A program made the translations under genes and the position numbers. A model generated the notes under the pieces. The model was not told where the DNA came from, made no database searches, and saw only the letters and a program-made list of their open reading frames with translations. From Nocardioides guangzhouensis (GTDB lineage Bacteria; Actinomycetota; Actinomycetes; Propionibacteriales; Nocardioidaceae), in contig NZ_SDKM01000014.1 of assembly GCF_004519545.1 (NCBI RefSeq), positions 1-64,000 on the forward strand: a stretch of 64,000 nt of DNA, written 5' to 3'. Position 1 is the first letter of the stretch. Every line of letters begins with the position of its first letter. Positions 48,504 to 57,270 of the stretch are shown here, piece by piece.

Positions 48504-48645
48504 GGCTGCTCCTTCGGTGTGGCCGACGACCCGGTGCCGTCGGCTGTCCCTCCAGACTCCGGTCCCCGCGGTCCCGGTACATCGGGAGCGGCACCCCATG
48601 TTTCGGCCGCGTGGACCCGCGGCGGAGCGCGAGGGATCGACCGGG

Positions 48646-48939
48646 TCAGCTCGCCTCGACCAGCTCCACGACGAAGCGGCGGGTGTCCAGGCTGTCGTCC
48701 AGCAGCGTCGAGGACATCGTCACCGCGGTCCACGCGGTGCCGTCCGCGTCCAGGATCGAGGACTCGTCCATCGCCCGGTGGAGCTGTCGACCCAACGCCG
48801 CGTGGTCGCACTGCGGCACGTCGAAGTCGATCCGCATCGCCCGTTGCGGCGCCCGGTCCCCGCGGGCTATCGGCTCGTGCTCGGTTGCGCGCACCGCTCG
48901 CGGCACGCCGGCCAGCACGATCGTCAGCTGTGAATGCAT
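48646..48939 (-). CDS. Hypothetical protein (97 aa)
   Basis: No recognised family. N-terminal MHSQLTIVLAGVPRAVRATE resembles a beta strand and helix start; MRIDFDVPQCDHAALGRQLH and SSILDADGTAWTAVTMSSTL follow, ending DTRRFVVELVEAS, suggesting a small alpha/beta domain. ATG at 48939 has a G-rich stretch 5 nt upstream. It lies 142 nt upstream of the DUF4242 gene on the same strand. Confidence 0.5.
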   Translation of the reverse strand: MHSQLTIVLAGVPRAVRATEHEPIARGDRAPQRAMRIDFDVPQCDHAALGRQLHRAMDESSILDADGTAWTAVTMSSTLLDDSLDTRRFVVELVEAS

Positions 48940-49027
48940 CGAGTCCCCCCGACCCCCGCCTGACCCCCGGGCCCACAATCCCGGAAGCTCAGTCATGCGC
49001 GGCAAACTTTCCCACGAGATCGGGCAC

Positions 49028-49073
49028 GACACACCGATATTCGAGCATGTCGCCCGATACGGCATCGTGTGTC
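49028..49073. promoter_or_regulatory. Inverted repeat upstream of SRPBCC gene
   Basis: GACACACCGAT (49028) and ATCGTGTGTC (49064) are near-perfect inverted arms with a 25-nt spacer, ending 3 bp before the GTG at 49076. A regulatory site is possible. Confidence 0.35.
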
Positions 49074-49075
49074 CG

Positions 49076-49501
49076 GTGAGCACCGACGCCGCTCCGCCCT
49101 TCGTCGACGAGCACGCGACGACCGCCGCCGCACCTCCGGACCGGGTCTGGGCGGCCCTCGAGCAGTACGCCGACCGGGTGCTGGCGCACGCCGCCGGCGG
49201 CACCGTCGCCCGCCTGCTCGGCACCGACCCGCCGGGCGGGTTCGGGGTGGCCGTCCGCGAGCCGGGTCGGCGGCTGGCGCTCGACGGGCGGCACCGGTTC
49301 TCCCGCTACCGCCTCGAGCTCGTGCTCGACGACGCCCCGACCGGAGGGACCCGCATCCGGGCCCGCACGCTCGCGGCCTTCCCCGGGGTCAGCGGGCAGG
49401 TCTACCGGACGCTGGTCATCCGGTCCCGGCTGCACGTGCTCGCCGTACGCCGGATGCTGGCGCGGGTCCGCGCCGCGGCCGAGCGGCCACCCGAACCGTA
49501 G
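49076..49501 (+). CDS. SRPBCC family protein
   Basis: A 141-residue START-like protein: DEHATTAAAPPDRVWAALEQ is the typical first strand-helix, RYRLELVLDDAPTGGTRIRA the central sheet, and the C-terminal helix starts at VYRTLVIRSRLHVLAVRRML. Ligand unknown. GTG 49076 is the best start; GTG 49067 and ATG 48995 are in frame but extend through an inverted repeat. Confidence 0.7.
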   Translation: MSTDAAPPFVDEHATTAAAPPDRVWAALEQYADRVLAHAAGGTVARLLGTDPPGGFGVAVREPGRRLALDGRHRFSRYRLELVLDDAPTGGTRIRARTLAAFPGVSGQVYRTLVIRSRLHVLAVRRMLARVRAAAERPPEP

Positions 49502-49556
49502 GACCCGACGGTGGCCCGGCGGCGCTACCGTCAGCAGCGGAGGGAGGACGCAGGGC

Positions 49557-50627
49557 ATGGCGGCGATCACCGGGGCGTGGGTGCGCAGGTGGGGCGTCCG
49601 CGCGGTCGCGCTGACGCTGACCGGCATCGGCCTGTACGTCGTGATGCCGAGCCTGCTCACCCTGTTCGGGTCGTGGCCGCGGCTGGCCGACGTACGCCTG
49701 CGCTGGTTCGTCTTCCTGGCCCTGCTCGAGCTCGGGAGCTTCGCGTCGCTGTGGTGGCTGACCCGCCTGGCACTGGAGCCCGACCCCGAGCTGGCCGAGC
49801 TGCCGGGCGACCCGCTGCCGCCGGTCCGGTGGGCGACCATCGCCTCCGCTCAGCTGGCCGGCAACGCCGCGAGCAAGGTGGTGCCGGGAGGCCCCGCCGC
49901 GGGCGGGGTCGTGCAGGGGAAGCTGCTGATCGCGGACGGGCTGCCCGGTGCCGTGGTCGCCTCCGCCCTCACCGGGGTCGGGCTGCTCACCACCGCGGTG
50001 CTGCTGACCCTGCCCGTGATCACCGTCCCGGCGCTGGTCATCGGTCCCCCTCCCGCGCACGAGCTCCAGCTCGGGCTGGTGGTCTCCATGGTGCTGGCCG
50101 TCGTCATCGTCGGACTCGGGGTCACCGCGCTCACCTGGCCGCGCTCGGTCGCGTTCGTGGGGCGGCTCGCCGGGCGCATCGCGCACCCGATGAAACGGTC
50201 GCTGACGCCGGACTCGGTGTCCGACCAGCTGCTGGTCCAGCGCGCCCGGGTCAGGGCGACGTACTCGGGACGCTGGATGCGGGCGGTGTTCGCGGCCGCG
50301 GCGAACCGGATGTTCGACTACGCCGCCCTGGTCGCCGCGCTGACCGTGTTCGGAGCCCACGCCCGCCCGTCCGAGGTGCTGCTGGCCTACGTGGTGGCCC
50401 AGGCGCTCGCGATGATCCCGATCACCCCCGGCGGCCTCGGCTTCGTCGAGTCCGGCCTCACCGCGCTGCTGGTGGTGATCGGGGTCAGCGCCGACACCGC
50501 GGTGATCGGGACGCTGCTCTACCGGCTGGTGTCGTTCTGGCTGCCGATCCCGGTCGGCGTGCTGGCCTGGGCCGGCTGGCACCTGCACGCCGCGACCCGC
50601 ACCTCGGACCTCGACGCCGGGACCTGA
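49557..50627 (+). CDS. Flippase-like (YbhN/LPG_synthase_TM) membrane protein
   Basis: A 356-residue integral membrane protein with about eight or nine helices and no soluble catalytic domain. GNAASKVVPGGPAAGGVVQ near 103 and IPITPGGLGFVESGLTALL near 285 are the two glycine-rich signatures of the lysylphosphatidylglycerol synthase TM region family. Proteins of this type are proposed lipid flippases. GGAGGGAGG occurs upstream of ATG 49557. Confidence 0.87.
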   Translation: MAAITGAWVRRWGVRAVALTLTGIGLYVVMPSLLTLFGSWPRLADVRLRWFVFLALLELGSFASLWWLTRLALEPDPELAELPGDPLPPVRWATIASAQLAGNAASKVVPGGPAAGGVVQGKLLIADGLPGAVVASALTGVGLLTTAVLLTLPVITVPALVIGPPPAHELQLGLVVSMVLAVVIVGLGVTALTWPRSVAFVGRLAGRIAHPMKRSLTPDSVSDQLLVQRARVRATYSGRWMRAVFAAAANRMFDYAALVAALTVFGAHARPSEVLLAYVVAQALAMIPITPGGLGFVESGLTALLVVIGVSADTAVIGTLLYRLVSFWLPIPVGVLAWAGWHLHAATRTSDLDAGT

Positions 50628-50748
50628 CCGGTCCGGGCCGGCCCTCACCCTTCCCGGGTGAAGACGCTCGCCCGGGCGGCACGCTTGAATGCCGCGTAGG
50701 ACGGCCCGTCGCCGGAACCTGTCCGGCGGCCGCAGTGGGGAGGCTCCC

Positions 50749-52125
50749 GTGGTCCACAAGCACGTCACGAACGACGACTCGCTCTCGCCCGCCTACGCGG
50801 GACGGTTCGACACCGGGCCGATCCCGAAGAACAAGCTGCCGGAGTCCGAGGCGCCGCCGCCCGCGGCGTACCGGCTGATCCACGACGAGCTGCTCCTCGA
50901 CGGGAGCTCGCGGCTCAACATGGCCACGTTCGTGACCACGTGGATGGAGCCGGAGGCGCAGGTGCTGATGGCGGAGTCGTTCGACAAGAACATGATCGAC
51001 AAGGACGAGTACCCCTCGACCGCCGAGATCGAGCGTCGCTGCGTCAACATCGTCGCGGACCTGTTCCACGCGCCGCCGCACGGCGACGCGGTGGGCGTCT
51101 CGACCGTCGGCTCCAGCGAGGCGGTGATGCTCGGCGGGCTGGCCCTGAAGTGGCGCTGGCGGCAGCGCCGCGAGGCGGCCGGGCTGTCGACCGACCGGCC
51201 CAACCTGGTGATGGGCTCGAACGTGCAGGTGGTGTGGGAGAAGTTCTGCCGCTACTGGGACGTCGAGCCGCGCTACGTCCCGGTCGCGCACGACCGGTAC
51301 ACCGTCGCCGCGGACGACGCGATGGCCCGTGTCGACGAGAACACGATCGGGGTCGTGCCGATCCTCGGGACGACCTACACCGGTGAGTTCGAGCCGATCG
51401 GCGAGATCCACGACCGGGTGGTGGCCTGGAACGCCGAGCACGGAACCGACGTGGCGATCCACGTCGACGCGGCCAGCGGCGGGTTCGTGGCGCCGTTCCT
51501 GCACCCGCACCTGGAGTGGGACTTCCGGCTGCCGCAGGTGAAGTCGATCAACGTCTCCGGCCACAAGTACGGCCTGACCTACCCCGGCATCGGGTTCGTG
51601 GTCTGGCGCGACCAGGAGGACCTGCCCGAGGACCTGATCTTCCGGGTGAACTACCTCGGCGGCGACATGCCGACGTTCACGCTGAACTTCTCCCGCCCCG
51701 GCAACCAGCTGATCGGGCAGTACTACAACTTCGTGCGGCTCGGGCGCGAGGGCTACACCCGGATCATGGAGAGCCTGCGCGACACCGCGCTGCACCTGTC
51801 GGAGGGCATCGCCGCGCTCGACCGGTTCACGGTGGTCAGCGACGGGTCCGCGATCCCGGTGGTGACGTTCCGGATGGCCGACGACGTGTCGGCGTACACC
51901 GTCTTCCACGTCTCCGACGAGCTCCGCAAGGGCGGCTGGCAGGTGCCGGCGTACACCATGCCCGACGACGCGACCGACGTCGCCGTGCTGCGGATCGTGG
52001 TGCGCGAAGGGTTCAGCCGCGATCTGGGTGACCTGCTGCTCGGGGCGATCACGACGGCCGTCGCACACCTCGACGCGAACCCTCCGGCGAAGGCGGCACC
52101 GCGGGCCGGCTTCAGCCACACCTGA
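50749..52125 (+). CDS. gadB: Glutamate decarboxylase
   Basis: A 458-residue PLP enzyme that converts glutamate to GABA and CO2, consuming a proton. Signature stretches: LDGSSRLNMATFVTTWMEPE, VGSSEAVMLGGLALKWRW, HVDAASGGFVAPF and the PLP Lys273 in INVSGHKYGLTYPG. Length matches bacterial GadB. GTG at 50749 has GGGGAGG five nt upstream. A membrane protein gene follows 18 nt downstream; it is not an obvious GadC-type antiporter. Confidence 0.95.
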   Translation: MVHKHVTNDDSLSPAYAGRFDTGPIPKNKLPESEAPPPAAYRLIHDELLLDGSSRLNMATFVTTWMEPEAQVLMAESFDKNMIDKDEYPSTAEIERRCVNIVADLFHAPPHGDAVGVSTVGSSEAVMLGGLALKWRWRQRREAAGLSTDRPNLVMGSNVQVVWEKFCRYWDVEPRYVPVAHDRYTVAADDAMARVDENTIGVVPILGTTYTGEFEPIGEIHDRVVAWNAEHGTDVAIHVDAASGGFVAPFLHPHLEWDFRLPQVKSINVSGHKYGLTYPGIGFVVWRDQEDLPEDLIFRVNYLGGDMPTFTLNFSRPGNQLIGQYYNFVRLGREGYTRIMESLRDTALHLSEGIAALDRFTVVSDGSAIPVVTFRMADDVSAYTVFHVSDELRKGGWQVPAYTMPDDATDVAVLRIVVREGFSRDLGDLLLGAITTAVAHLDANPPAKAAPRAGFSHT

Positions 52126-52143
52126 GCGACCCGGCCCTACGTC

Positions 52144-52794
52144 GTGCACTGGCGCCGGGAGGTGGCGTGGGAGCCGGGCGACCTCGGCTGGCGGGTGGCG
52201 ATGCTGTTCATCGTCGGGTCGTCGCTGTTCGCGCTCGGCTCGTTCCCGCCGTACGCGCAGCTGATGGACCCGCGCGCCGTCGGCATCACGTTCGTCGTCG
52301 GCTCGCTGTTCTTCACCAGCGCAGGGTTCAGCCAGCTGGTGCAGGTGTCCGGGAGCATCCGCGTGTGGGCGCCGACCGACCACGGGAAGCTCTGGTGGGC
52401 CTGTGCCGTCCAGCTCGTCGGCACCGTGCTGTTCAACATCAACACGATCGACGCCATGGTCACGACCTTCACCGTGCAGCAGGAGAACAAGCTGGTGTGG
52501 GCGCCGGACTTCTTCGGGTCGATCGCGTTCCTCGTCGCCAGCCACCTCGCCTGGGTGGCGACCTGCGGAAAGCTCTGGGCGGTCGACCGCGCGGACCCGG
52601 ACTGGTGGTCTGCGCTCCTGAACTACGTCGGGTCGATCTTCTTCATGGCCTCCGCCCTCGCGGCGTTCACGCTGGACACCACCGGCGAGGTGCTGAACCT
52701 CGCCATCGTGAACTCCGGAACCTTCCTCGGCGCCGTCTGCTTCTGGCTCGGCGCCTGGGTGCTGCTGCCGGCGCCGCGCACCGCTGCTGCCTAG
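52144..52794 (+). CDS. YrhK-like membrane protein linked to glutamate decarboxylase
   Basis: A 216-residue integral membrane protein with six hydrophobic helices. GSSLFALGSFPPYAQLM, QLVGTVLFNINTIDAM and NYVGSIFFMASALAAF are conserved-looking; the repeated three-helix pattern is like YrhK domains. Not a transporter family I recognise. GTG at 52144 directly follows gadB by 18 nt, so it is likely in the same transcript. Its stop shares CTAG with the convergent LLM gene. Confidence 0.75.
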   Translation: MHWRREVAWEPGDLGWRVAMLFIVGSSLFALGSFPPYAQLMDPRAVGITFVVGSLFFTSAGFSQLVQVSGSIRVWAPTDHGKLWWACAVQLVGTVLFNINTIDAMVTTFTVQQENKLVWAPDFFGSIAFLVASHLAWVATCGKLWAVDRADPDWWSALLNYVGSIFFMASALAAFTLDTTGEVLNLAIVNSGTFLGAVCFWLGAWVLLPAPRTAAA

Positions 52795-53810
52795 CGCCAG
52801 CCGAGCGCCGGCGCCAGGTGGGTGACCACGCTCTCCAGGACGTGCGCGTTGTAGTCGACGCCGAGCTGGTTGGGCACCGTGAGCAGCAGCGTGTCCGCGG
52901 CGGCGATCGCCTCGTCCGCGGCCAGCTCCTCCACCAGCCGGTCGGGCTCGCCGGCGTACGTCTTGCCGAAGCGGGCGGTGCCGCCGTCGAGGAACCCGAC
53001 CTGGTCCTGGCCGGTGGTCTCGTGGCCGAAGTAGGTGCGGTCCTGGTCGCTGACGATCGGGAAGATGCTGCGGCTGACCGAGGTCCGCGGCTCGCCGTCG
53101 TGGCCAGCGGCCTCCCAGGCATCGCGGAACCGCTGGATCTGCTCGGCCTGGAGCTGGTGGAACGGCACCCCGGTGTCCTCGGTGAGCAAGGTGGAGCTCA
53201 TCAGGTTCATGCCCTGCTCACCGGCCCACTCCGCCGTACGACGCGACCCGGCGCCCCACCAGACCCGTCGCCGCAGGCCCGGCGAGTGCGGCTCGACCCG
53301 CAGCAGCCCGGGCGGGTTGGGGAACATCGGCCGCGGGTTGGGCTCGGCGAACCCCTCGCCCTCCAGCACCCGGAGCAGGACCGCCGTGTGCTGGCGGGCC
53401 ATCTCGGCGTGGTCGGATCCCTCGGCCGGCTGGTAGCCGAAGTACCGGTAGCCGTCGATGACCTGCTCTGGTGACCCGCGGCTGATCCCGAGCTGGAGCC
53501 GGCCGCCCGCGATCAGGTCGGCGGCACCGGCGTCCTCGGCCATGTAGAGCGGGTTCTCGTAGCGCATGTCGATCACGCCGGTCCCGATCTCGATCCGGCC
53601 GGTGCGTGCCCCGATCGCCGCGAGCAGCGGGAACGGCGAGGCCAGCTGCCGGGCGAAGTGGTGCACCCGGAAGTACGCCCCGTCGACGCCGAGCTCCTCG
53701 GCGGCGACCGCCAGGTCCAGCGACTGCAGCAGCGCGTCCGAGCCGGACCGGGTCTGCGAGTGCGGCGAGTCGGACCAGTGCCCGAAGGACAGGAAGCCGA
53801 TCTTCTTCAT
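52791..53810 (-). CDS. LLM-class flavin-dependent oxidoreductase
   Basis: A 339-residue TIM-barrel luciferase-like monooxygenase: MKKIGFLSFGHWSDSPHSQT, FRVHHFARQLASPFPLLAAI, GARTGRIEIGTGVIDMRYEN and DLIAGGRLQLGISRGSPEQV. It would use reduced FMN/F420 and oxygen or another acceptor; the substrate is unknown. ATG at 53810. It is divergent from the ABC exporter gene across 112 bp. Confidence 0.92.
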   Translation of the reverse strand: MKKIGFLSFGHWSDSPHSQTRSGSDALLQSLDLAVAAEELGVDGAYFRVHHFARQLASPFPLLAAIGARTGRIEIGTGVIDMRYENPLYMAEDAGAADLIAGGRLQLGISRGSPEQVIDGYRYFGYQPAEGSDHAEMARQHTAVLLRVLEGEGFAEPNPRPMFPNPPGLLRVEPHSPGLRRRVWWGAGSRRTAEWAGEQGMNLMSSTLLTEDTGVPFHQLQAEQIQRFRDAWEAAGHDGEPRTSVSRSIFPIVSDQDRTYFGHETTGQDQVGFLDGGTARFGKTYAGEPDRLVEELAADEAIAAADTLLLTVPNQLGVDYNAHVLESVVTHLAPALGWR

Positions 53811-53922
53811 GCCTGCCCCAACAACGTGCGCGCGCGGTTCTTCCCCGGAGCGGCGCCGACGGGGATGTCCCGGCCGCACCGGGACCTTCGGCTCTGGGGC
53901 ATGTACCCCCGCCGTCACGACC

Positions 53923-54855
53923 ATGGCGGGCATGGGCACGGCCGTGGAGGTGTCCGGCCTTCGCAAGCAGTACGGCGCCACGTTGGCGGTGGCGGACGTG
54001 TCGTTCCGCGTGGACGAAGGCGAGATCTTCGGACTGCTCGGCCCCAACGGGTCGGGCAAGACCACCACGGTCGAGTGCGTCCAGGGCCTGCGCCGGGCCG
54101 ACGACGGCAGGATCTCGGTGTTCGGGCTGGACCCGGGCAGGGACACCTCGCGGGTGCGGCGGATCGTCGGCACCCAGCTCCAGGACTCCGCGCTCCCCGA
54201 CCGGCTCCGGGTGGCCGAGGCGCTGCGGCTGTTCTCCGCGATCAGTCCGGGCGGGCCGCCGTGGCGGCAGCTGCTCGACGAGTGGGGGCTGGCCACGCAG
54301 CGCAACACGGCGTTCGGAGACCTGTCGGGAGGCCAGCAGCAGCGACTGTTCGTCGCCCTGGCCCTCGTCGCCGACCCGAAGCTTGTCGTGCTCGACGAGA
54401 TGACCACCGGTCTCGACCCGGCCGCCCGCCGGGTGGCCTGGGACCTCGTCGACGCCGTACGGGCCCGGGGGACGACGGTCCTGCTGGTCACCCACTTCAT
54501 GGACGAGGCCCAACGCCTCTGCGACCGCCTGGCCGTGGTGGTGCGCGGCACCGTCATCGCCCGAGGCACCGCGGCGGAGCTGATCAGCTCCCAGCTGCAC
54601 GACCACGTCGTGCACTTCACGGTGCCGCCGAGCACCGACGTCACGTTCCTGTCCCGGGTCCGAGGGGTGAGCGGCGTGGACGCGGAAGGCGGCGCGGTCC
54701 GGGTGCACGGCTCGGGGCCGTTGCTGGCCCGGGTGGCCCACGCCCTCGTCGAACGCGGCCTCGAGCCCGACGACCTCACGGTCGAGACGCCCACCCTCGA
54801 GGACGCCTACCTCGCCCTGACCACGGCGGGCACCGGCGCGGAGGGCGGGCCATGA
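53923..54855 (+). CDS. ABC-2 exporter ATP-binding subunit
   Basis: A 310-residue ATPase: Walker A GLLGPNGSGKTTT (about 41), signature LSGGQQQRLF (about 138), Walker B KLVVLDEMTTGLDP (about 157), and switch His in VTHFMDE. The C-terminal 90 residues are the DrrA/NodI-like extension. Together with the overlapping permease gene it forms an ABC-2 exporter, likely for drugs or lipids. Start ATG 53923 or 53932. Confidence 0.92.
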   Translation: MAGMGTAVEVSGLRKQYGATLAVADVSFRVDEGEIFGLLGPNGSGKTTTVECVQGLRRADDGRISVFGLDPGRDTSRVRRIVGTQLQDSALPDRLRVAEALRLFSAISPGGPPWRQLLDEWGLATQRNTAFGDLSGGQQQRLFVALALVADPKLVVLDEMTTGLDPAARRVAWDLVDAVRARGTTVLLVTHFMDEAQRLCDRLAVVVRGTVIARGTAAELISSQLHDHVVHFTVPPSTDVTFLSRVRGVSGVDAEGGAVRVHGSGPLLARVAHALVERGLEPDDLTVETPTLEDAYLALTTAGTGAEGGP

Positions 54856-55601
54856 GGGCATTGCGCGCGATGACCTGGGTGGAGCTCAAGCTGTTCGCAC
54901 GGGAACCCGTGACGGTGCTCTTCCTGCTGGTGCTGCCCCTGGTGATCCTCTACGTCCTCAACGGGGTGTTCGGCAGCCAGCCCGACCCGACCGTCTGGGA
55001 GGGCCAGCCGCCGGTCGACTTCTACACGCCGTCGTACGTCGCGCTCACCGCCGCCACCGCCGGCATCCTGTCCCTGCCCGTGCACCTCGCGGGCTACCGC
55101 GAGCAGGGAGTCCTGCGCCGGTTCCGTGCCTCGGCGATCCGGCCGGCGACCCTGATCGGCGCGCACATGGTCGTGGCCGGTGCCCTGGCGACCGCGGGCG
55201 CCCTGCTGCTCACCGTCGTCTCCTGGATCGGGTACGACGTGGCGCTCCCCGAGGACTGGCTCGGCGTGCTGCTCGCCTACCTCGTCGTGATCCTGGCCTT
55301 CACCGCGCTCGGCGGCCTGCTGGGTCTGGCGATGCCCACCGCGCGGGCCGCCCAGGGACTGGGCGTGCTGCTCTTCTTCGTCTTCATGATGCTGGGTGGA
55401 GCCGGGCCGCCGAAGGAGGCCCTGCCCACCTCGTTGCAGCACGTCGCCGACGTCGTGCCCGTGACCCACGCCGGCGCGATGCTGCGGCACCCGTGGCTCT
55501 ACTCCGACTGGGACGTCGGCGCCACGGCGGTGATGCTGCTGATCCTCGTGGGCTCCGTGGCGCTCACTGCCTGGCGGCTGCGTCACGAGGAGGCTCGCTG
55601 A
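54852..55601 (+). CDS. ABC-2 type permease
   Basis: A 249-residue membrane protein with six hydrophobic helices; VELKLFAREPVTVLFLLVLP starts TM1 and HLAGYREQGVLRRFRASAIR is the conserved coupling region. ATG at 54852 overlaps the ATPase stop as ATGA. A long hairpin terminator follows. Confidence 0.92.
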   Translation: MRALRAMTWVELKLFAREPVTVLFLLVLPLVILYVLNGVFGSQPDPTVWEGQPPVDFYTPSYVALTAATAGILSLPVHLAGYREQGVLRRFRASAIRPATLIGAHMVVAGALATAGALLLTVVSWIGYDVALPEDWLGVLLAYLVVILAFTALGGLLGLAMPTARAAQGLGVLLFFVFMMLGGAGPPKEALPTSLQHVADVVPVTHAGAMLRHPWLYSDWDVGATAVMLLILVGSVALTAWRLRHEEAR

Positions 55602-55651
55602 GGCCGGGAGGAGCCCGGTGGCGCACCGCCTCGCAGGCAGACGGCACGCCC

Positions 55652-55698
55652 GTACGCCGGGCGGACCGGGTCCTCCCCGGCCGGTCCACCCGGCGTAC
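55652..55698. terminator. Strong bidirectional terminator, 18-bp stem
   Basis: GTACGCCGGGCGGACCGG and CCGGTCCACCCGGCGTAC pair over 18 positions with one mismatch, across an 11-nt loop, midway between the convergent permease and MFS genes. Confidence 0.85.
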
Positions 55699-55716
55699 GT
55701 CGTCCGACAGCAGGGG

Positions 55717-57192
55717 TCAGGCTGCCTCGAGCAGCGGGTCGGGCACGACGGCCTCCTCGGTCGTCGCCGCGAGCTCGTCGCGGCGGACCAGGGCGAGCGA
55801 GGCCAGCACGCCGACGGCGGCGATGACCGCGCCGACCGTGAAAGCGGCGGAGAAGCCGTCCACGAGCGCGACCGGAGGTGCCGAGCCCGAGGCGAGCGCG
55901 TCGGTGGTGTTCGTGGTCGCGATCGTCGAGAGCGCGGCGATCCCGAGCGCGCCGCCGATCTGCTGGGAGGTGTTGATCAGCCCGGAGGCCAGGCCGGCCT
56001 CGGCGGGCTGCACCCCGGCCAGTGCGGCGATCGAGATCGGGACGAACGAGAAGCCAATCCCGACACCGATCACCAGGAAGCCCGGCAGCAGGTCGGTCAC
56101 GTACGAGCCGTCCACGGACACCTGCGTGAAGTACACGAGGCCGCCGGTCAGCGCCACCATGCCGGCCACGAGCACCGGCTTCACCCCGATCCGGGTCACG
56201 AGCTGGGCGGCCACGGTCGACCAGACGATCGCCGTACCGGCGACGGCGAGGTAGGCCACGCCGGTCTTCATCGCCGAGTAGCCGAGCACCTGCTGCATGT
56301 AGAGGGTCAGCATCAGGAACATCGAGAACATCGCGGTGCCCATGATGAAGCCAGCCACGTTGGCGCCGCTCACGGTGCGAATCCGCAGGATGCCGAACCG
56401 CATGAGCGGGTCGGGGTGCCGCAGCTCCCACCAGACGAACCCGGCCAGCATCGCGGCACTGAATGCGAACACCGCGATCGTGCCCCCGTCCGTCCAGCCG
56501 TGCTGTCCCGCGCGGGTGATCGCGTAGACGACCGACGACAGCCCGCCGGTGACGAGCACGGCGCCGGGCAGGTCGAACTTCTTGCCGGCCGCGTCCCGGC
56601 TCTCCTGGAGCAGGAACGGCGCCACGACCAGCGCGGCGAGACCGACCGGGACGTTGACGAAGAAGATCCACTCCCAGCTGAGCGCGTCGGTGAGCACGCC
56701 GCCGAGCAGCACACCCGCGACCGCCCCGAAGCCGCCGACCGCGCCCCAGGCGCCCAGCGCGATGTTGCGCTCCCGGCCCTCGGTGAACGTGGTGCTGAGG
56801 ATGGACAGGGCAGCGGGCGCGATGATCGCGGCACCGAGGCCCTGGAAGGCGCGGGCCCCGATCAGCGACGCCTCGGACCAGGCGAGCCCGGCCAGCAGCG
56901 AGGCGACCGTGAACAGCACGAGCCCGCCGATGAAGAGCCGGCGGCGACCGAGGATGTCGGCCGCCCGGCCGCCGAGGAGCAGGAACCCGCCGAACACAAG
57001 GGCGTAGGCACTGATCACCCACTGCAGGTCGCTCTGGGAGAAGCCCAGGTCGATCTTGATGGACGGAAGGGCGACGTTCACGATCGCGATGTCGAGCACG
57101 ACCATGAACTGCACGACGCACAGGAGCGCGAGTGCCAGCCACTTCCGACGTTCCGACGTCGAGGGTGAAGTTGCTTCAGTTCTGGTAGTCAT
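55717..57192 (-). CDS. MFS drug transporter, DHA2 family
   Basis: A 491-residue 14-helix transporter: VVLDIAIVNVALPSIKIDLG (motif D1), GRAADILGRRRLFIG (motif A) and GAVGGFGAVAGVLLGGVLTD (motif C). It presumably exports a drug or aromatic compound by proton antiport. ATG at 57192 follows a -10 (TACTGT) by 7 nt; a longer frame starts within the HxlR promoter and is rejected. It is divergent from an HxlR regulator that probably controls it. Confidence 0.93.
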   Translation of the reverse strand: MTTRTEATSPSTSERRKWLALALLCVVQFMVVLDIAIVNVALPSIKIDLGFSQSDLQWVISAYALVFGGFLLLGGRAADILGRRRLFIGGLVLFTVASLLAGLAWSEASLIGARAFQGLGAAIIAPAALSILSTTFTEGRERNIALGAWGAVGGFGAVAGVLLGGVLTDALSWEWIFFVNVPVGLAALVVAPFLLQESRDAAGKKFDLPGAVLVTGGLSSVVYAITRAGQHGWTDGGTIAVFAFSAAMLAGFVWWELRHPDPLMRFGILRIRTVSGANVAGFIMGTAMFSMFLMLTLYMQQVLGYSAMKTGVAYLAVAGTAIVWSTVAAQLVTRIGVKPVLVAGMVALTGGLVYFTQVSVDGSYVTDLLPGFLVIGVGIGFSFVPISIAALAGVQPAEAGLASGLINTSQQIGGALGIAALSTIATTNTTDALASGSAPPVALVDGFSAAFTVGAVIAAVGVLASLALVRRDELAATTEEAVVPDPLLEAA

Positions 57193-57199
57193 GTGTTCG

Positions 57200-57229
57200 A
57201 CAGTAGGAGCCTCTACTTCTTTTTTGCAA
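57200..57229 (-). promoter_or_regulatory. MFS promoter: -35 TTGCAA, 18 nt, -10 TACTGT, leaderless ATG
   Basis: TACTGT (57200-57205) is 7 nt before the ATG, and TTGCAA (57224-57229) lies 18 nt further up. AGTAG-GAGCCT-CTACT (57202-57217) is an inverted repeat overlapping the -10 and may be the HxlR operator. Confidence 0.65.
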
Positions 57230-57258
57230 GTGTTTAATACAGAAGTTGAACCTAGTGC

Positions 57259-57264
57259 TATCGT
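57259..57264 (+). promoter_or_regulatory. Predicted -10 (TATCGT) of leaderless hxlR transcript
   Basis: TATCGT, 6 nt, then ATG at 57271. Confidence 0.55.
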
Positions 57265-57270
57265 TGCGGC

